Shown: positions 1 through 8,072 of the stretch, in pieces
How the letters are laid out: each line of letters opens with the position of its first letter
Numbering within the stretch: the stretch's first letter is position 1
Origin: Paracoccus jeotgali
GTDB lineage: Bacteria > Pseudomonadota > Alphaproteobacteria > Rhodobacterales > Rhodobacteraceae
DNA length: 64,000 bases
Assembly: GCF_002865605.1 (NCBI RefSeq)
Contig: NZ_CP025583.1
Span: 1,220,501-1,284,500 of the forward strand
Direction of reading: 5' to 3'
The notes under the pieces: generated by a model
Database searches by the model: none
The model's input: only the letters and a program-made list of their open reading frames with translations
Told to the model about the DNA's origin: nothing
Program-made: the position numbers and the translations under genes

Positions 1-867
1 TCCGGGAACGCCACCGAAGACGCGACCTCGCCCATCATCTTCGACACCGTCAGCCGCTATGACCCGCAGGCCGACGCCTGGGAAAAGCTCGAGACGACGA
101 CCCCGGCCGGGCTGCTCGGCGCCAGCGCCGTCACGCTCCAGGACGGGCGGATCGCCATTTTCGGCGGCTACAACAAGGAGCTGTTCGACAAATATCTTGC
201 CGACGTGACGGCCATCGACAAGGAGGCCGATCCCGACGCCTGGAACGAGGTCGTGAACAGCTATATGGGCATGAAACCCGAGGATTATCGCTGGAACGAC
301 ATGGTTCTGGTCTATGATCCGGAAAGCAACAGCTGGGACGATCTGGGGCAGGACCCGGCGCTGCCCAACACCGGCGCCGCCGTGGTCGAGACCGCGCCCG
401 GCAGCTTCCTGATCGTCAATGGCGAGATCAAGCCGGGCCTGCGCACCGATACGGTCAAGGCCGTGACCATCGGCGCCGACGGCGCCAGCTGGACCGAGAT
501 CCCCGCGATCCAGGCCCCGGACGGCGCCGAAGTGCAGGAAGGCCTCGCCGGCGCCTATGCCGCCCAAGTCGGCGACACCGTACTGGTCGCCGGCGGCGCC
601 AACTTCCAGGGCGCCCGCGCCGCTGCCGAAGCCGGCAACTGGTACGCGCATGACGGGTTGAACAAGCACTGGGCCGCTGAGATCTTCGCGCTTACGGACG
701 GCAGTTGGAGCCAGATCGGCGAACTGCCCGAAGGCCTGGCCTATGGCGGCGCCTTCGCGGTCGACGGCGGCATGCTGATCGTCGGCGGCGAAGACAGCGA
801 AAAGGCCGCCCGCAGCGACGTGTTCCTGGTCCAGTGGGACGGCAACGAGCTGACCATCACCGAGTGA
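1..867 (+). CDS. nanM: N-acetylneuraminate epimerase, C-terminal part
   Basis: The reading frame is open from the first base to the stop at 865-867, so the gene begins upstream of the window and only about 288 codons are visible. NanM is a periplasmic Kelch-type beta-propeller that converts alpha- to beta-N-acetylneuraminate during sialic acid uptake. Visible propeller signatures are IAIFGGYNKELFDKY near codon 46, a KPEDY stretch, and FLIVNGEIKPGLRTDT, which closely matches the family's NGEIKPGLRTD motif. Later blades show VLVAGGANFQGA and LIVGGED. No other sialic acid gene is in view, so the pathway context lies to the left. The assignment is from remembered family motifs and is fairly secure. 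Confidence 0.88.
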   Translation, partial: SGNATEDATSPIIFDTVSRYDPQADAWEKLETTTPAGLLGASAVTLQDGRIAIFGGYNKELFDKYLADVTAIDKEADPDAWNEVVNSYMGMKPEDYRWNDMVLVYDPESNSWDDLGQDPALPNTGAAVVETAPGSFLIVNGEIKPGLRTDTVKAVTIGADGASWTEIPAIQAPDGAEVQEGLAGAYAAQVGDTVLVAGGANFQGARAAAEAGNWYAHDGLNKHWAAEIFALTDGSWSQIGELPEGLAYGGAFAVDGGMLIVGGEDSEKAARSDVFLVQWDGNELTITE

Positions 868-874
868 AGCATCA

Positions 875-902
875 GCAGCCGACGCATTGAGACGTCGGCT
901 GC
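875..902 (+). terminator. Hairpin downstream of nanM
   Basis: Ten bases (GCAGCCGACG, 875-884) pair perfectly with 893-902 across an 8-nt loop, starting 8 bases after the nanM stop codon. There is no T-run after it, so it is either a weak terminator or an mRNA 3'-end stabiliser. Confidence 0.5.
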
Positions 903-1069
903 CTGAGCATGTCCGAGCCGCCTGTGTGAACCGATTGGCGGGCAGCGGGTCAGTCGCAGCCTGAGCAGGTGAGGGGCAGAGTGACGGGCGTCGCGTGTCG
1001 ATCGAACAGCAACTGTCGTGCCTCTCAAATACCGTCCTTCTTCAGTGAAATTGAATTCTTAAACCGCTG

Positions 1070-1089
1070 AAAATAAATAGATTTATTTT
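1070..1089. repeat. AT-rich perfect inverted repeat
   Basis: AAAATAAAT (1070-1078) and ATTTATTTT (1081-1089) form a perfect 9-bp palindrome with a 2-bp centre. It sits in a distinctly AT-rich stretch between nanM and the tni operon, within the presumed transposon end. It may be a protein-binding or bending site; no function can be read directly. Confidence 0.5.
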
Positions 1090-1157
1090 GCACGTTTTCT
1101 GAGTTTGTCCATATTACCCGCAATTTCTGACCATCGAAATATCATGGATCGGCCAAC

Positions 1158-1181
1158 AAAAAAGCCGCCCGAAGGCGGCTT
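1158..1181 (-). terminator. Rho-independent terminator of the tni operon
   Basis: Read on the minus strand, AAGCCGCC, a TTCG tetraloop and GGCGGCTT are followed by a run of six T (1163-1158). It lies 48 bases beyond the tniQ stop and is correctly placed to end transcription of the four-gene operon. Confidence 0.85.
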
Positions 1182-1228
1182 GTTGCGTTTTCTGACTCGC
1201 CTATGTGAGGCAGCTTGAAGCGCGCTCG

Positions 1229-2170
1229 CTAGCCAGGCGCGGCCAGATCAGTGATGTGCTCCTGCAGCAAGCGGGCGAGCGGGGCAGATGCAGCCAGAGG
1301 ATGCGTTCCGTTCATCAGGATGCCGAACGTCTCGATAAGATGTGCCCGCTTCGTTCGTTTCGGCCCGGCCTGATCCTGAAGGATCTGGAGAGCATCGCGG
1401 AGGCCGTTCTCGCCCTGAGCAACGTAATCCCAGCCGATGGTCTCCGCAGCCGCGCGTTCCTGGTGCGTCAGGTCTCGAAGAAAAGTGTGCGGTCCGAACC
1501 CCAGCGCGGCACCGAGCAGTTGGGTGCTCAGGATGGCTTGCTCGAGGGGTTGGCGGTCTAGCCAGTTCGGTCCCGTTTGGCCGGCAATCCTCCCGGCGAT
1601 GTATTCCTGGAGCGGGGATGTCATGTGGGACTTAGTTTGGCACTCCGCTTCCCGCGACACCCGGCCCGCCTCGGGGACGCTGTCACCGAAGACGCCACGT
1701 TCGCGCTTTCCGTGGGGCCGCGGCAGGCACAGAAGCGGTTTTCCATGGGTGGCGCAGCAACTGACGGGTGTCAGCCGCCAGACCAGCCGCTCATGGCGAT
1801 GGACCGAGTTGTGCTGGCCCATCCTGTCAGCTTCGGCATCATCCTCGGAAAGGCACGTCGGGCAGAACCTCACGTTTTCGACCGGGCAAAGGCTCTTGTT
1901 TAGAAGCTCTTCACCCAGCCGATGAACGTTTCCCTTTTGCCGCGACAGAGTGCTCTGAAGAACCGGCTCGGGATCTTGTCCTGCAATCCCACAAAGCCGA
2001 GCTACCTCATCGTGGTCGCCGACGAAAAAGGTGGAAGGCTCCAGACCGAGGTCGCGTAAGAACGTCGCGACGGGACCACGGATATGAAATGCAGCGAGAC
2101 GAGCCGCCCAAGACCAGTGCGTCTCCTCCGCCAGAAACGGGAGCGACGGAAAAAGCTGGACCATGGTCAC
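1229..2170 (-). CDS. tniQ: TniQ family transposition targeting protein
   Basis: A 313-residue protein of the TniQ/TnsD family, the subunit that ties Tn7-like and Tn5053-like transposases to their targets. The N-terminus (ETHWSWAARLAAFH) is typical of TniQ, and a zinc-binding segment is visible around residues 100-145 with FCPTCLSED followed by a histidine-rich region, then WRLTPVSCCATHGKPLL with the second Cys/His pair. Short TniQ proteins such as this lack the long C-terminal target-binding part of Tn7 TnsD. The GTG start at 2170 overlaps the tniB stop (GTGA); an ATG two codons later is an alternative. It is the last gene of the operon and is followed by a strong terminator. Confidence 0.9.
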   Translation of the reverse strand: MTMVQLFPSLPFLAEETHWSWAARLAAFHIRGPVATFLRDLGLEPSTFFVGDHDEVARLCGIAGQDPEPVLQSTLSRQKGNVHRLGEELLNKSLCPVENVRFCPTCLSEDDAEADRMGQHNSVHRHERLVWRLTPVSCCATHGKPLLCLPRPHGKRERGVFGDSVPEAGRVSREAECQTKSHMTSPLQEYIAGRIAGQTGPNWLDRQPLEQAILSTQLLGAALGFGPHTFLRDLTHQERAAAETIGWDYVAQGENGLRDALQILQDQAGPKRTKRAHLIETFGILMNGTHPLAASAPLARLLQEHITDLAAPG

Positions 2171-3129
2171 GCCCGCTTACGTTTTTTGCGCTTCGTCACC
2201 GGAATTGGCGCATCCGGATCCTCGTTAGGATCGAGGTCCGCCCAGTGGGGAGCCAAAAAGATGTTGCTCTCAAACGAGTAGCCTTCCTGCATTCCCCAGA
2301 ACTCCGCGAAATGGCTGATGTCGAGCCGAGCCGCGTTGCCCGCCAGCGCGAACTCGATCGCCCCGATGATCGTCTCGACGCATCGTCCGAAGCGATAACG
2401 GGCTGCGTGAAACAGCCGCGCGATCAGATCTGACTCCAGGGGCGGCTCCAACCCGGCGATCTGGCAGTATTGCCGCACGACATCTGCGAAGCTGGCGCCT
2501 TCGACCGCCTCATTTACCGGCGGCAGGATCAGAGTTGAGAACCGGCGCTGGACCTGCGGATCAGACCTGACGATCTCGCGCAGCATCTCCGTCCCTGAGA
2601 GAATGGGAATGACCGCTTCGTCACCCTGCATGAGCGCCTTGAGGGCGCGCAGGATCAGGTTGCGGTCAGCGCAGAACAGGTCATGCGCCTCGTCGATCCA
2701 GAGGACGGTGATGTTCTGGTCCTTCAGGCGAGCGCGCAAGATCTCCCACATGCTCCATGCCTCCCGCTTTCCAGCTACAATCGGAAAACCGCTCCTCTGC
2801 AGCAGTGTCGCCCCCATGCTTTTGAAGGTGGCGGGGCTCGGGACACTGGCTTCAAGGTAGTGCCGCCGGTCGACACCGCTGAGGACCGGGTGCCGCTCCA
2901 ACGCCCGAGCGATCAAGGTGGTTTTGCCGCCGCCCGGGCCATCGATCACCAAGACGCCGCGGGTTTCACGCCCCGCGGAAAAACGCTGCGGGTCAGGGAT
3001 CATGTTTCCTGCCTCGTCCCTGGACAGAAGGCGGTTGAGATGCGCCAGGAAGGCGCCATCGCGGGGCGTGTCGATGCGGAGCTTCCGCAGTTTGGCGAGG
3101 ATGCAGCCGGCGTCGATGGGACGGGGCAT
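2167..3129 (-). CDS. tniB: TniB family AAA+ ATPase (TnsC-like)
   Basis: A 320-residue NTP-binding protein that, in related elements, forms filaments on target DNA and hands the target to the TniA transposase. A Walker A motif (GPGGGKTT) is seen near residue 70 and a Walker B motif (VLWIDEAHDLF) near residue 148. The C-terminal third contains an RRFSTLILPPV-type sensor region. The ATG at 3129 lies 4 bases after the tniA stop and begins the conserved MPRPIDAG segment; the open frame extends further upstream but only as an overlap with tniA. The gene overlaps tniQ by 4 bases, so tniA, tniB and tniQ are probably translationally coupled. Confidence 0.92.
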   Translation of the reverse strand: MPRPIDAGCILAKLRKLRIDTPRDGAFLAHLNRLLSRDEAGNMIPDPQRFSAGRETRGVLVIDGPGGGKTTLIARALERHPVLSGVDRRHYLEASVPSPATFKSMGATLLQRSGFPIVAGKREAWSMWEILRARLKDQNITVLWIDEAHDLFCADRNLILRALKALMQGDEAVIPILSGTEMLREIVRSDPQVQRRFSTLILPPVNEAVEGASFADVVRQYCQIAGLEPPLESDLIARLFHAARYRFGRCVETIIGAIEFALAGNAARLDISHFAEFWGMQEGYSFESNIFLAPHWADLDPNEDPDAPIPVTKRKKRKRA

Positions 3130-3133
3130 GGGT

Positions 3134-5350
3134 CTACTCCGTGATCTTCCAAGTGCTCGCCACAGATGTAGGCGAGGTATCGCTGGTATAGTGGGCATGG
3201 TCTTTTTCGCCGTGAGGCAGGGCGGGCCGCGTCGAGGCAAACTTGGTCGGGGAGATGTCCTCCCGATCTCCTGCCGTCCCGACGTCAGCATCTGGCACCG
3301 TCCGCCCGATGCCGTCGCCGGCGACAGGCTGCATCGGTCGGTCTGCCACAACGCCGAAGCCGATGAAGAGACGTTCCTCTTCCCGCAGGATCCGCTCCGG
3401 CGACCAATCGTCGACAAGCAGCCCGGCCAGCCGGGTCGCTGCGGTGCTACGCGCCTCGATCGCTGCGTTTGCGTCGACGACCACCTGGCGCTCGCAGTAT
3501 CTCTGTCGTGGATCCGACGCGCGCGCGGCGCGGATACCGGCGATCCATTGTCGAGCAGAAACGCCATCAAAACCCGGATGGACGGCGCCCACTGTGAACT
3601 TTCGGGAGCCGACATGCACGGTGACTGCGCCAATGTTGTCTTGATGCCAGCGAACCTCGACGTCGCGCTCCTCCTTATGCAGCAGCCACTGTGCGAGTTC
3701 CTCGGAGTGATAACGCATCCCCAGCACCAGGACGCCCTCACGGGAGAGCCTGCGCTTGAGTCGTTCGCCGAAGATCGCCCGTTGTGTATCCCGATCCGGT
3801 GGGGGCTGAATTCCCCATTCCTTGGTCAACCGCCGCCAGCAGTTGAGCGGCGTCTCACCGCCGAGACCGATATGCGGTGTATTATGATAGATATCCACGA
3901 TCCAGCGGACCAAGCAGAAGGCCAGATCGCCGAAACTCAGTGCGGCTCGCGCCTCTGGGTCGGAACCCCTTCTCTCGCGAATGCTCCCGAAGGTCTGGCC
4001 GGGCATGCGGGAGAGAAGGCCGGTCTTGAGGCTATGGAAGAACCGCTCGTTGCGAGCGCGCATCTGCGGCAATCCTGCCGGGGCCCGGATCGCGCTGATG
4101 CCCAGATCCGCGCAGGCGACACGAAAACGCTGAGACTTGAAGGCCGTCCCGTTGTCGGTGACGATGAGCACTGGCGTTCCAAGCATGTCCCAGGATCCGT
4201 TCGAGCGGGCGGCACCCGCCCACTCTCCCTTATCGTGCAGGATCATCTGCAGGACCTGCAACGACGCTTGCTCCCGTGCCGAACGGGAGAAGGACATGCC
4301 GAGAATGCATCGGGTCGTTGCACAGATTGCGACTGTCAGGAACCAGCGAACCTTCTCCTTGTTCAAGCCGAGGCGCATTCTGTCTTCCTCGGTGAGAAGG
4401 CCCATCAGCGCCGCGGCGCTCGCAAGGGAGATGATGTCGATGGTGTTTTCGTCGATCTCGACCCGTTCAAGCGGACGCGTCAGCCGAAGGCCTCCGCCGG
4501 TTGGCATGAACTTCTTGCGCGCCTCCTCGGCCCCTTCACGGGCCACGGTGACAGCAAAAGGCTCAAGCATGTGGATCGTCCGGCGGACAGTCTCATAGCT
4601 CGGGACCCGATAGGGCGGCTCCCCTCGTGCCTCGCGATCCTCGTTGCGGGATTCGAAAGCCCGCTGCACATTGTGGTGGATGTTCTTCACGGTCGGCCGG
4701 TTTGCGTCTGCATATCGATGCACCTCCTCCATCATAAGGGCCAGTTCTTCAGGCCCCATGAGGCGATTGCGGTTTCCGCGACGGCTCATGGTATCTACCA
4801 GCCCAGACATGCCCAGTGAGCGATGCTGGCCGAGCCAGCGTCGCAAGGTGCGCGCGGAGGGCGTCTCGTTCAGATCCTGGGAATGCGCGACGCTCAGTCC
4901 GCCGATCAATCTGTCGACATAGGCCATTGCGCGGCCTCTCAACTCGTGGCGACTGGCGTCGATGCTGGCATCTGTGCGCTTGATCTTGCCTTCGCATTCC
5001 ATCTCCAGAAAGGCTTCGACATACGCACTTTTCTTGGTGACACGCGCGGCAGCGTTCTCCGGAAGTTCAGAGAGGAGCACCCCGCCGTCAGCAAGACGCC
5101 GTTTTGCAGTCTCGGGCGCGTAGTGGTTCGCTTCGACCCGGATCTTGCCCATTGAGCCAAGGCGGCTTAGTTCTTGGTGGGTGAAGGCTCGGCAGCGACC
5201 CGAGCCGTCATCCATCGTCAGCACCAGCCCCCTCTCATTTCGGCTGTGGCCATCGACGGTATACGGCACCCCGTCGACGGTCACACGGTCATGGACGCCA
5301 AAGGCATAGTGGTGCCTGGAAGGATCGAAGGTGAGGTTGAACATCTTCAT
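3134..5350 (-). CDS. tniA: TniA/TnsB-like DDE transposase
   Basis: A 738-residue Mu/TniA-type transposase that cuts and joins the 3' transposon ends. N-terminal helix-turn-helix DNA-binding regions are followed by an rve catalytic core, in which VEIDENTIDI gives the first Asp, VLIVTDNGTAFKS the second and ARNERFFHSLKTG the Glu. A Mu-type beta-barrel region (VLVLGMRYHSEEL, VTVHVGSRKF) and a basic tail complete it. The chosen ATG at 5350 has an AAGGAG ribosome site 11 bases upstream and overlaps the stop of the TnsA-like gene by ATGA; an upstream in-frame start would overlap that gene more. All catalytic residues appear intact, so the transposase could be active. Confidence 0.93.
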   Translation of the reverse strand: MKMFNLTFDPSRHHYAFGVHDRVTVDGVPYTVDGHSRNERGLVLTMDDGSGRCRAFTHQELSRLGSMGKIRVEANHYAPETAKRRLADGGVLLSELPENAAARVTKKSAYVEAFLEMECEGKIKRTDASIDASRHELRGRAMAYVDRLIGGLSVAHSQDLNETPSARTLRRWLGQHRSLGMSGLVDTMSRRGNRNRLMGPEELALMMEEVHRYADANRPTVKNIHHNVQRAFESRNEDREARGEPPYRVPSYETVRRTIHMLEPFAVTVAREGAEEARKKFMPTGGGLRLTRPLERVEIDENTIDIISLASAAALMGLLTEEDRMRLGLNKEKVRWFLTVAICATTRCILGMSFSRSAREQASLQVLQMILHDKGEWAGAARSNGSWDMLGTPVLIVTDNGTAFKSQRFRVACADLGISAIRAPAGLPQMRARNERFFHSLKTGLLSRMPGQTFGSIRERRGSDPEARAALSFGDLAFCLVRWIVDIYHNTPHIGLGGETPLNCWRRLTKEWGIQPPPDRDTQRAIFGERLKRRLSREGVLVLGMRYHSEELAQWLLHKEERDVEVRWHQDNIGAVTVHVGSRKFTVGAVHPGFDGVSARQWIAGIRAARASDPRQRYCERQVVVDANAAIEARSTAATRLAGLLVDDWSPERILREEERLFIGFGVVADRPMQPVAGDGIGRTVPDADVGTAGDREDISPTKFASTRPALPHGEKDHAHYTSDTSPTSVASTWKITE

Positions 5351-6060
5351 GAGAGGTCGCTCTCCTTGTAGAGGACGGTGGCAGAGGTGATCCGCTCGTG
5401 ATGGAGGGGGCGCAGATGGCCACTGCGGACCAGCCGAAGCAGGGCCTGACATCCTGCCGCCCCACAGTCGGTCCGGTCGGCAAGGTCAGCCAACGACACT
5501 GTTCCAGACATTGCAGCGAGCACATCAGCGGCGGCGGCATCAGCGTCTGGGTCGTCTGCCCGAACACCATGGAGCAGCCACGCATTGTGCAGTTCGACGG
5601 GATCGAGATCCTCGTCCGTCAATAGACGGACATCGGATGCAAAACCACTGGCGCGCGCCTGAGCTGCGATCAAAGGGAGCTCTCGGCCCAAGCGGCCTCC
5701 GGTCCGACGAGCAGGGCGGACTGCACAGGCGATCCGACTGCCATCAGTTCTTGTCACGAACAGATCAAAGAAATGGGTGCGAGACTCGCCCGCCTGGTCC
5801 CACCAAGTGAAAGCGACTTGCTCACGCAGGTCAGCGATATCCCGGCGCAGCGCAAGGCAAAGACACCAGCAGACTTCCAGGTGGCTTTCCACTTGGATGA
5901 CCCGGGCCGGTGCGCCGGCAATCGCGCCGCGGCCACTGCTGTCGCCAATGACAACATGGCCGCAGAACTGCCCCCGCGAGGTGAGGGCAACATTGCGCTG
6001 CGCAGTGCTTCCCAGCGGCGGTGTAAAGCCTGCGGAAGGCGGAAAAACAGCTTGTGACAT
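5347..6060 (-). CDS. TnsA-like endonuclease subunit
   Basis: A 237-residue protein that leads the tni operon and overlaps tniA by ATGA. Residues 58-115 fit the TnsA N-terminal nuclease fold, which cuts the 5' transposon ends in Tn7: VESHLE (candidate Glu), then DLREQVAFTW, then HFFDLFVTRTDG with the candidate Asp, then IACAVRP in place of the usual (Q/E)VK strand. The lysine is therefore an arginine and the preceding Gln/Glu an alanine, so catalysis may be reduced. Residues 175-237 resemble a winged-helix region (VSLADLADRTDCG), like the C-terminal part of TnsA that contacts TnsC. A GGAG site precedes the ATG by 9 bases. The family call is inference from motif order and gene position. Confidence 0.75.
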   Translation of the reverse strand: MSQAVFPPSAGFTPPLGSTAQRNVALTSRGQFCGHVVIGDSSGRGAIAGAPARVIQVESHLEVCWCLCLALRRDIADLREQVAFTWWDQAGESRTHFFDLFVTRTDGSRIACAVRPARRTGGRLGRELPLIAAQARASGFASDVRLLTDEDLDPVELHNAWLLHGVRADDPDADAAAADVLAAMSGTVSLADLADRTDCGAAGCQALLRLVRSGHLRPLHHERITSATVLYKESDLS

Positions 6061-7230
6061 CGTTCGTGTCTCCTCATTGGGGTTTAGTTTCCCCGCCGGA
6101 GGTCAAGAGGGCGTGGCATGCTGCATCGGTCCGGCACGAGGCCGGCCGGTTTGAGGCGCCATGCGATGAAGCGGGACACGACGGATCCGCACGGTCCCGC
6201 CGAAGTCACGGCAACACCGGGTAGATCGAGGTCACGCTTGATGCGCGGCTTTGGCGAGGTGAGGAGCGCCCGTGCCGCGAGCAAATCCTTGCGCGAAGGC
6301 GCAGGATCGGCTAGCTAGGCAACATTATGCAGTAGTGGGCTCAGGCTCGCCTCGAGACGATCGCACCGGGATGTTGACGCATCCTGGTGTTTTCGTTTGG
6401 GCTCAGTGCTGGGTCTACATCTTCCTCTCCTCTCAGTTTTCTGCGTCCCCTAATGGTTCAAACCATAGAGCAGGTCGTGGGACGCCTAAAGAAAAACATC
6501 TATATATCATTCACTTGCGAAAAATGGACGCGGAGGCCGAAATTCGCAAAGCGGATCCCCATATCTTGCGGGCCCATGTCTGCAGAGCCACGACAAGGGG
6601 TCGGATGGCGCACAGGCCTGCCAAAGCGAACCCGATGCGAAGAGGTCTGCTGACCTCAGAGCAGGCTCAACATTTTTTGCATTGGCAGGATCGGACAGAA
6701 CCCTCTCGACGTCATCCGCTGCCCTCGGCCACCTGCCAGCTGGCTCGCTGATTCGATGAACAGCGCGAAGGTTGGGAGGAGGATGTCGCGGGGCGAGACC
6801 TCAGACCTGAGACCTGATCCTTGGGGATCAGGCTATCAGCCGTGCTGCGGCAAGCGGGGTGATATGCTGGTTCTGCGTCATGGAGCAAGATTAGCTGCTG
6901 GAGGGGCGCCACCACAACCAGAGCGACTTTGAATCGATGTTCGACCACCGTCAGAGTGGATTCCGCGCAACACCTTCCAAAAATCTGAATCGCCGGCAGC
7001 GGACAGAGGCTTGCTTGGCCCCTTCCTTATATCTACCTATGGTATCTAGTAAGGAAGGGGTTTCGGCCCAGTCAGTCGCTCCTTTGCGAGCTGCGAACCG
7101 ATAGCGTTTGCGACTCCCCGCGCAAAAAGCACTTCAGCCGCCGAAATTCCCTTGATTTATCACTCTTGATCTTGCAGCGCTGGCTTTTGAGGGACCACTG
7201 AACCATCTCTCAGCTTAGGTCAGGGCAAGA
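6061..7230. other. 1.2-kb stretch with no recognisable gene
   Basis: Between the TnsA-like gene and the IS21 relic no open frame shows recognisable protein features. The stretch holds the candidate right transposon end (6584-6595), a small hairpin at 6813-6832 (CCTGATCC, TTGG, GGATCAGG), and a perfect 11-bp inverted repeat at 7019-7060. Codon structure appears degraded, and the region probably consists of relic and non-coding DNA. Confidence 0.5.
7019..7060. repeat. Perfect 11-bp inverted repeat
   Basis: CCCCTTCCTTA (7019-7029) and TAAGGAAGGGG (7050-7060) are exact inverse complements around a 20-nt AT-rich centre. TTTCGGCC follows the right arm. It may be a factor-independent hairpin, a recombination site or the fused ends of a lost element; nothing nearby decides this. 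Confidence 0.55.
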
Positions 7231-7529
7231 GTGCGCGACGCGGCTGACTTGCCCTTCAGCGAATAGACCAAAACCTTCGGCACCGAACGACTGACTGGCG
7301 CGTTGCTCAACAGGCTGACACACCACGTCAACATCCCCTAGATGAACTGCGACAGCGATCAGCTTTGCCAACCCCTCAACCTGATCAACCGTTACAGGAT
7401 TGGCCCGGGGGGCCAACGCGCTATGACACACGCCAGCTGTCTAGGGAGCGCGCGCGACGTGGCGCTTGGCGCCCGCCAGTGACCCTGTTTTGAGCCGCTA
7501 CCTGGCAGGCTTTTACTTCGCCGTTGACA
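7231..7529 (+). pseudogene. IS21-family relic: end of istB and right terminus
   Basis: Plus-strand codons from about 7246 read DLPFSE, a stop, TKTFGTERLTGALLNRL and THHVNI, another stop, then MNCDS. This is the C-terminal signature of IstB, the AAA ATPase helper of IS21 elements (ERLTGALLDRLTHH with EMNG after it), but with internal stops. About 150 bases further on, TTTTACTTCGCCGTTGACA ending at 7529 resembles an IS21 right terminus, whose inverted repeat begins TGTCAACGGCG. The transposase istA and the left end are missing. The element is decayed and immobile. Confidence 0.65.
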
Positions 7530-7530
7530 C

Positions 7531-8007
7531 CAGAAGTGGGCCGGCGACATCACCTATATCTGGACGCGCGAAGGCTGGGTCTATCTGGCGGTCATCATCG
7601 ACCTGTTTTCACGGCGCGTGATCGGCTGGGCCATCAGCAATCGCATGAAACAGGATCTGACGATCCGGGCGCTGAACATGGCAATATCCCTGCGCAAACC
7701 GCCACCGGATTGCATCCACTACACCGATCGCGGCGCGCAATACGGTGCTCACGACCACCAGAAGACCCTGCGCAGGCATGGGTTCAGGATGTCGATGAGC
7801 GGGAAGGGCAATTGTTACGATAACTCGGCCTTTGAAAGCTTCTTCAAGTCCCTGAAATCCGAGCTGGTCTGGCGCCGACACTGGCACACGCGGCGTGACG
7901 CCGAGATCGCCCTCTTTGATTACATCAACGGCTTCTACAACCCACGCCGCAAACACTCAGCCCTGAGCTGGAAATCACCCGTAGCCTTCGAACACAGGGC
8001 CGCCTAA
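7531..8007 (+). pseudogene. IS3-family transposase orfB, 3' fragment
   Basis: The frame starts abruptly at QKWAGDITYIW, just after the IS21 terminus, and continues through VYLAVIIDLFSRRVIGW, TDRGAQYG with the second catalytic Asp, NCYDNSAFESFFKSLKSEL with the catalytic Glu, and the C-terminal FYNPRRKHSALSWKSPV. This is the integrase core of an IS3 OrfB. The N-terminal half, orfA and the first inverted repeat are absent, and no start codon or ribosome site belongs to it. The IS end is probably near 8043 (GGGGCAGGTCCA). The IS21 element seems to have inserted here and removed the front half. Confidence 0.8.
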
Positions 8008-8072
8008 CATAAGCACCCGACCGGAACGGAACCGGGGCAGGTCCAATCAGGAGTTCCCTCTAGCAACTGTGT

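Larger units (their letters stand above)
1014..6595. mobile_element. Candidate Tn7/Tn5053-like transposon
   Basis: The core is a tight four-gene minus-strand operon (TnsA-like, TniA, TniB, TniQ; 1229-6060), which is the gene set of Tn7-like and Tn5053-like elements. Candidate ends are TGTCGTGCCTCT at 1014-1025 and, inverted, TGTCGTGGCTCT ending at 6595; 11 of 12 bases agree and both begin with TGT, as in this superfamily. The flanking 5-mers (GCAAC and AGGGG) do not match, so no target duplication supports these ends, and a match of this size could arise by chance in the space searched. The gene content is sure; the boundaries are not. Confidence 0.5.

Noticed and set aside
6272..6751. 159-codon plus-strand open frame right of the TnsA-like gene
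   Set aside because: No family motif, an unusual composition, and it runs across the candidate transposon end. No ribosome site was evident, so I did not call it as cargo.
7019..7060. The inverted repeat as a CRISPR repeat or IS terminus
   Set aside because: Only one unit exists and no spacer-repeat periodicity or adjacent IS gene was seen.
7210..7431. 73-codon minus-strand open frame
   Set aside because: The plus strand of the same bases matches the IstB C-terminus with internal stops, so the minus-strand frame is a shadow.
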